Shown here piece by piece: positions 8,201 through 9,831 of a stretch of 9,831 bases of DNA. Source of the stretch: UBA1724 sp016302315 (GTDB lineage Bacteria > Verrucomicrobiota > Lentisphaeria > Oligosphaerales > Oligosphaeraceae); contig JAEDNW010000092.1 of NCBI GenBank assembly GCA_016302315.1, positions 1 through 9,831 on the forward strand, given 5' to 3'. Below the pieces are notes generated by a model. The model saw only the letters and a list, made by a program, of their open reading frames with translations, was not told the origin of the DNA and did no database searches. The stretch's first letter is position 1; each line of letters starts with the position of its first letter. Made by a program: the position numbers and the translations under genes.

Positions 8201-8850
8201 GCCGGTTGGCCCCTGTCCTGGGGATGGGAAATCATCCCTCCGGCATAATACGGAGTTTTGACCATTTCATGGGAAACGGGATGGAAATCGGGGGTGACGG
8301 GAGGCCATGCAGGCGAATCAAGGCGTTCCTCCCGGCTCCTGGTGGGGCGCGCCTTTCCGTCCCAGAAGATTTCCACGGAGCGGATTTCGATTTCCCCTCC
8401 CTGGGCGTCGGTCATGTCCAGGCGGAAGCCATAGATTTTCTCCTGGTCCTTCCAGCTCTCCGGCTTTTCCAGAGCCTGCGTGTTCACGCGCAGGGCATGC
8501 CACGTGCCGTCCGCCTTCAGGAAGGGCAGGTTGAACTTCCGATCATCGCTGTAGGATTCGTGGGCGGCGCGGAAGTAGAGTTGTCCGCGATTCCCCGTTC
8601 CCTGGGCGCGATAGGTGACCACGACGGTATTGAACTCGTCCTTGGCCAGGGAAAGCCCATCCACCTGGATGCTGGAGTCCCTGCCGATTTCCGTCAATTT
8701 CAAGTGGCCTTCCTCCGTGAGGGTGCATTCCAGCCGATGGCACGCCCGCCAATTTTCCAGGGGGAGTTCCCGGGCCGTCCCCTGGGGACAAAGAAGGGAA
8801 AGCAGAATTCCTGACAGGGAGAGGAACCATGCCGTGGTTTTTCGTTTCAT
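5296..8850 (-). CDS. Large exported multidomain GH42-like (clan GH-A) glycoside hydrolase
   Basis: Predicted secreted glycosidase, 1184 aa. The signal peptide is residues 1-27 (cleavage near GTA/RE; LSLLC is not a good lipobox). Residues about 30-165 look like a jelly-roll carbohydrate-binding module. Residues about 195-345 are a second beta-sandwich with LLRKRFHLP, VYLNGTRV and LHPGENLLAVQYRN, like rhamnosidase/GH2 accessory domains. Residues about 370-470 may be an Ig-like linker. The barrel spans about 490-870. IIGGHTAEWIGW gives candidate acid/base Glu633 and LSLVEDDPRTH gives candidate nucleophile Glu798. The spacing of 165 fits clan GH-A. The stretch at 930-1000 (DYKLYIFANAI, then MLWLYAPGYY) matches a GH42-type GATase-like domain, and a beta domain closes the protein. 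Compared with its downstream paralogue it has about 200 extra N-terminal residues. The ATG at 8850 gives a clean signal peptide; no clear Shine-Dalgarno precedes it. The annotation 'GH42-like' is structural inference; the substrate is unknown. Confidence 0.75.
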   Translation of the reverse strand: MKRKTTAWFLSLSGILLSLLCPQGTARELPLENWRACHRLECTLTEEGHLKLTEIGRDSSIQVDGLSLAKDEFNTVVVTYRAQGTGNRGQLYFRAAHESYSDDRKFNLPFLKADGTWHALRVNTQALEKPESWKDQEKIYGFRLDMTDAQGGEIEIRSVEIFWDGKARPTRSREERLDSPAWPPVTPDFHPVSHEMVKTPYYAGGMISHPQDRGQPATYLLRKRFHLPCGVKRAVLVFLADDAGEVYLNGTRVLNKEGWESPATLEAGEYLHPGENLLAVQYRNLRSAGGVLVDLQVVCQDGQFLRISSDQDCKAALPPQAGWETLDFDDSQWTKAAWHEPPPGMPWNKTMPYVDIQCPQEAVGVLPDSEQWKAGDLFRARVRLKGEVPPLPTAVRLFPTLESGLALPPRYADVTRENVHREADGTWSFPVEYPLPKTLKTGRVSLKIETSREMKGELLCDFQCTEIPDAPAGATTAEMRPTPVGPRLFLDGKLRFPVIACVPRNSGPDPMDTGFRLLFPMGQWWLDEGKFDFTAFDIAMEQAQSLYPEARFLVQVACYPPPAWEQKHPQEMARTEDGRRSRHPFPETPHSFSSPRAHADLREAVEKCVAYLEASPYADRIAGYRIIGGHTAEWIGWSHMDKWFFDYSTPGREAFAAFAASQYPTLGKAAIPSTERRMRKSPTGGDLLSTTEELDIIAYNRFSSESICDLVVDLCRAAKEACGHRKLVGTYYGYLVNLPNGPFFQGGGHFALKKMLESGAVDFLMSPPSYTVRHMGETLLDMKPFASIQANGTLSLVEDDPRTHAIPPLKSTNYDQTLNARQSLDYLKRSFGIALCHQSGILMYTFEGQFHSEFSFPEMRTLERDTSIAGQFSWERNLPRKAEIALVFSEESCFYLAGEKRSVPRNDSLRQNYNFTGGVGTFPQGGTHLSGYLTSVLAADLSRCGAPVDFLLAEDLADHPGDYKLYIFANAIACDSRFRQAIQRLQERDVTMLWLYAPGYYDGLEEGVENMERLTGFRFSKHQRLPAEVRLGPEEYLGLQEDTLTPGFAVLPEDGVLCLANYTGTESCGYAERKTGKARTIFCGAYVFPTEFYRSLAKQSGVHLYGEEGDPLEAGNGFIALHTRFPGRKTIRLREKADVVDVYRHRLLAKDVDHFSFEAPLHSSWLFYVGPDGKELLKRLRDKE
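5299..5304 (-). promoter_or_regulatory. Ribosome binding site of the shorter glycosidase
   Basis: The minus strand reads AAGGAA, ending 8 bases before the ATG at 5290. It overlaps the last two sense codons of the preceding gene (Lys-Glu). It supports the start at 5290 over the upstream open frame and suggests translation of the two genes is coupled. Confidence 0.6.
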
Positions 8851-8894
8851 TTTCGTTTGTGGAGCGGGGAGGTGGCGGAGGAGCGGGGGACGTG

Positions 8895-8907
8895 CCAGCG
8901 GGGCTGG
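8895..8907 (-). other. Small hairpin right after the pseudopilin stop codon
   Basis: On the minus strand CCAGC-CCC-GCTGG follows the TAA of the pseudopilin gene immediately. It is a 5-bp perfect stem with a 3-base loop. There is no U-run, so it is unlikely to be a full terminator. It could stabilise the 3' end of a processed pseudopilin message or lower read-through into the glycosidase genes. This role is inference only. Confidence 0.3.
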
Positions 8908-9699
8908 TTATTTTGCCAAGGGGCCGTCTTCCAGCATCACGTAGTTGAAATGATAGCAGCGGCAGTCAAAGACGGGCACGACAAGGTCCGATTGCAGCAT
9001 CTGTTGCGCTGCCAGGGTTTCCACATGGCCATCCAGCATCAGCAGATTGGCCCGGCCGCTGTGGACGGTGTAGACAAGGCCGGACTTGGGCGTGTTGTCA
9101 TAATGCCACTTGATGTTGGTCAGGGCGGTGTAGTAGCCGTTGCCAAAGTAGAGGTCGCCACCCAGGATGATGGTGCTGGGGGAGGAAATCCGCGGCTTGC
9201 TGCTTTGCTCGGCGTCCCAGCACTTGTCCAGGAAGAGGGGCTGGGTGTAGCCAGTGGCCACGTAGTTTGTGGCGGAGAAGCCGTAGGTGGGCTTGACGTA
9301 CTGGGCGCTCAGGGTGGAGAGGGAGTTCGAGGGGCACAGGTAGGTCTTCAATGTCCTTTTGCTGGCCTTTTCATAGCCTACGCTGGTGGCGTAGGCCTTG
9401 ATTTCGTCGTAGTCCGGCCCTCCCAGGTAGGGGGACATGGTCACGAAGGCGTTGGCGGGGCGGTTTTCGCCGGGCATCCGGAAGTCGAAATACTGGCTGC
9501 CGTTGGCGTGGAGCCAGTAGCCGTTGTAATCATCGCCATACATGGCTGCGGCAAGCCCCATTTGCTTCTCGTTGTTCACGCAGGCGATGCCCCGTGCCTT
9601 TGCCCGCGCCTTGGAGAGGGCGGGCAGAAGCATGGCTGCCAGAATGGCGATGATGGCAATCACAACAAGCAGTTCAATCAGTGTAAATGACCGTTTCAT
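8908..9699 (-). CDS. Pseudopilin-like protein with prepilin N-terminus and H-X9-DG motif
   Basis: 263 aa. Residues 5-28 (FTLIELLVVIAIIAILAA onward) are a class III prepilin signal and hydrophobic helix, with the conserved Glu at position 5 of the predicted mature protein (Glu9). The residue before the cut site is Ser4, not the usual Gly. Then comes the family pattern CVNNEKQMGLAAAMYGDD (40-57), a soluble beta-rich region with TYLCPSN (119-125), and VHSGRANLLMLDGH. The last holds an exact H-X9-DG motif (His213, Asp223, Gly224), as in prepilin-type H-X9-DG / DUF1559-like proteins of Planctomycetes, Verrucomicrobia and Lentisphaerae. Five cysteines include a CRC pair at 246-248. The start is firm because a strong ribosome binding site precedes it. 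No other type II secretion or type IV pilus gene lies in the window. As first gene before two exported glycosidases it may help bind or position glycan or enzyme at the envelope. The molecular role of the family is not known to me. Confidence 0.9.
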   Translation of the reverse strand: MKRSFTLIELLVVIAIIAILAAMLLPALSKARAKARGIACVNNEKQMGLAAAMYGDDYNGYWLHANGSQYFDFRMPGENRPANAFVTMSPYLGGPDYDEIKAYATSVGYEKASKRTLKTYLCPSNSLSTLSAQYVKPTYGFSATNYVATGYTQPLFLDKCWDAEQSSKPRISSPSTIILGGDLYFGNGYYTALTNIKWHYDNTPKSGLVYTVHSGRANLLMLDGHVETLAAQQMLQSDLVVPVFDCRCYHFNYVMLEDGPLAK

Positions 9700-9704
9700 A
9701 ACTA

Positions 9705-9710
9705 CTCCTT
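9705..9710 (-). promoter_or_regulatory. Strong ribosome binding site of the pseudopilin gene
   Basis: The minus strand reads AAGGAG followed by TAGTT and then the ATG at 9699, a near-ideal Shine-Dalgarno at 5-base spacing. It is much stronger than the sites of the downstream glycosidase and transporter genes, which suggests that the pseudopilin is made in the largest amount. Confidence 0.75.
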
Positions 9711-9746
9711 GAGGGGTTGTGGAGGCGGTTTGAGGAACTTGGGAGG

Positions 9747-9760
9747 AAAAAACGCTTTCT
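9747..9760. promoter_or_regulatory. Candidate LacI-family operator
   Basis: The minus strand reads AGAAAGCGTTTTTT. Its core fits the AA-N-CG-N-TT pattern of LacI/GalR-family operators (central CG at 9753-9754) and resembles a catabolite-responsive element without the outer TG/CA. It lies between the candidate -10 element and the pseudopilin start, where a bound repressor would block transcription. It is a single site judged by eye, and no regulator gene is in the window. Confidence 0.3.
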
Positions 9761-9776
9761 GTTCCGACGAGGAAAG

Positions 9777-9809
9777 ACTATATAGACGGCATTTTCTTTT
9801 TCTTTTCAC
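9777..9809 (-). promoter_or_regulatory. Weak candidate promoter for the operon
   Basis: On the minus strand TATATAGT (9784-9777) offers an overlapping TATATA or TATAGT -10 element. A GTGAAA at 9809-9804 matches the -35 consensus at 4 of 6 positions, but with a long 19-base spacer. The region between them is A-rich. This is the only AT-rich, promoter-like stretch upstream of the pseudopilin gene within the window. The rest of 9700-9831 shows nothing else I can name, and the true promoter could lie beyond the window edge. Confidence 0.3.
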
Positions 9810-9831
9810 CGTAGGATACGAAATTTTAGAT

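Noticed and set aside
6067..8814. 915-codon plus-strand open frame fully antisense to the large glycosidase
   Set aside because: Its product is Gly/Glu/Val/Phe-rich without domains and mirrors the opposite strand. Long antisense frames are expected where GC-rich codon use avoids the complements of stop codons. The minus strand has a signal peptide, domains and motifs.
8860..8890. Possible ribosome binding site for the large glycosidase in the G-rich plus-strand stretch
   Set aside because: The gene is on the minus strand, where this stretch is C-rich (CTCCCCGCTCC) and has no GGAG-like sequence before the ATG at 8850.

Overview
The window looks like a piece of a GC-rich chromosome from a member of the Lentisphaeria (Victivallis-like), or another bacterium of the PVC group. 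The strongest clue is the gene at the right end. It starts with a prepilin-type helix of the FTLIELLVVIAIIAILAA kind and carries an H-X9-DG motif near its C-terminus. Glycan-degrading PVC bacteria carry such genes in large numbers, often beside secreted glycosidases. The organism call is inference from family knowledge, not from a database match.

The right-hand 8.5 kb is one co-directional minus-strand gene set, read from about 9780 down to 1266. A short upstream region (9700-9831) holds a weak candidate promoter, a LacI-family-like operator core and a strong ribosome binding site. Then come a secreted or membrane-anchored pseudopilin-like protein (8908-9699), a large exported multidomain glycosidase-like protein (5296-8850, 1184 aa), a shorter exported paralogue of it (2732-5290, 852 aa; its start codon lies 5 bases after the previous stop) and a cation-coupled sugar transporter of the GPH/MelB family (1266-2678). 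No intrinsic terminator is visible between the genes. The layout reads as a compact glycan-use operon. The pseudopilin may act at the envelope, two enzymes cut a glycan outside the cytoplasm, and the symporter imports the product. The sugar cannot be named from the sequence.

The two enzymes share a (beta/alpha)8-barrel-like core and a following Rossmann-like domain resembling the second domain of GH42 beta-galactosidases. They also share uncommon candidate catalytic motifs: T(A)EW for the acid/base, and E-(D/S)-D-x-R-x-H for the nucleophile about 165-173 residues later. They differ in N-terminal accessory domains. They are the most interesting enzymes here and may belong to a poorly characterised clan GH-A family.

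The left 1.27 kb is decayed accessory DNA. From right to left it holds a plus-strand, about 60-residue fragment that looks like the C-terminal Gly/Met-rich part of an SPFH/band-7 (YdjI-like) protein with a one-base frameshift, then the C-terminal part of an IS1634/IS4-type transposase (390-1082, minus). The transposase fragment keeps the Y-(2)-R-(3)-E-(6)-K signature but has lost the rest. The final 389 bases contain no credible gene but hold a dense cluster of GC-rich perfect and near-perfect inverted repeats.
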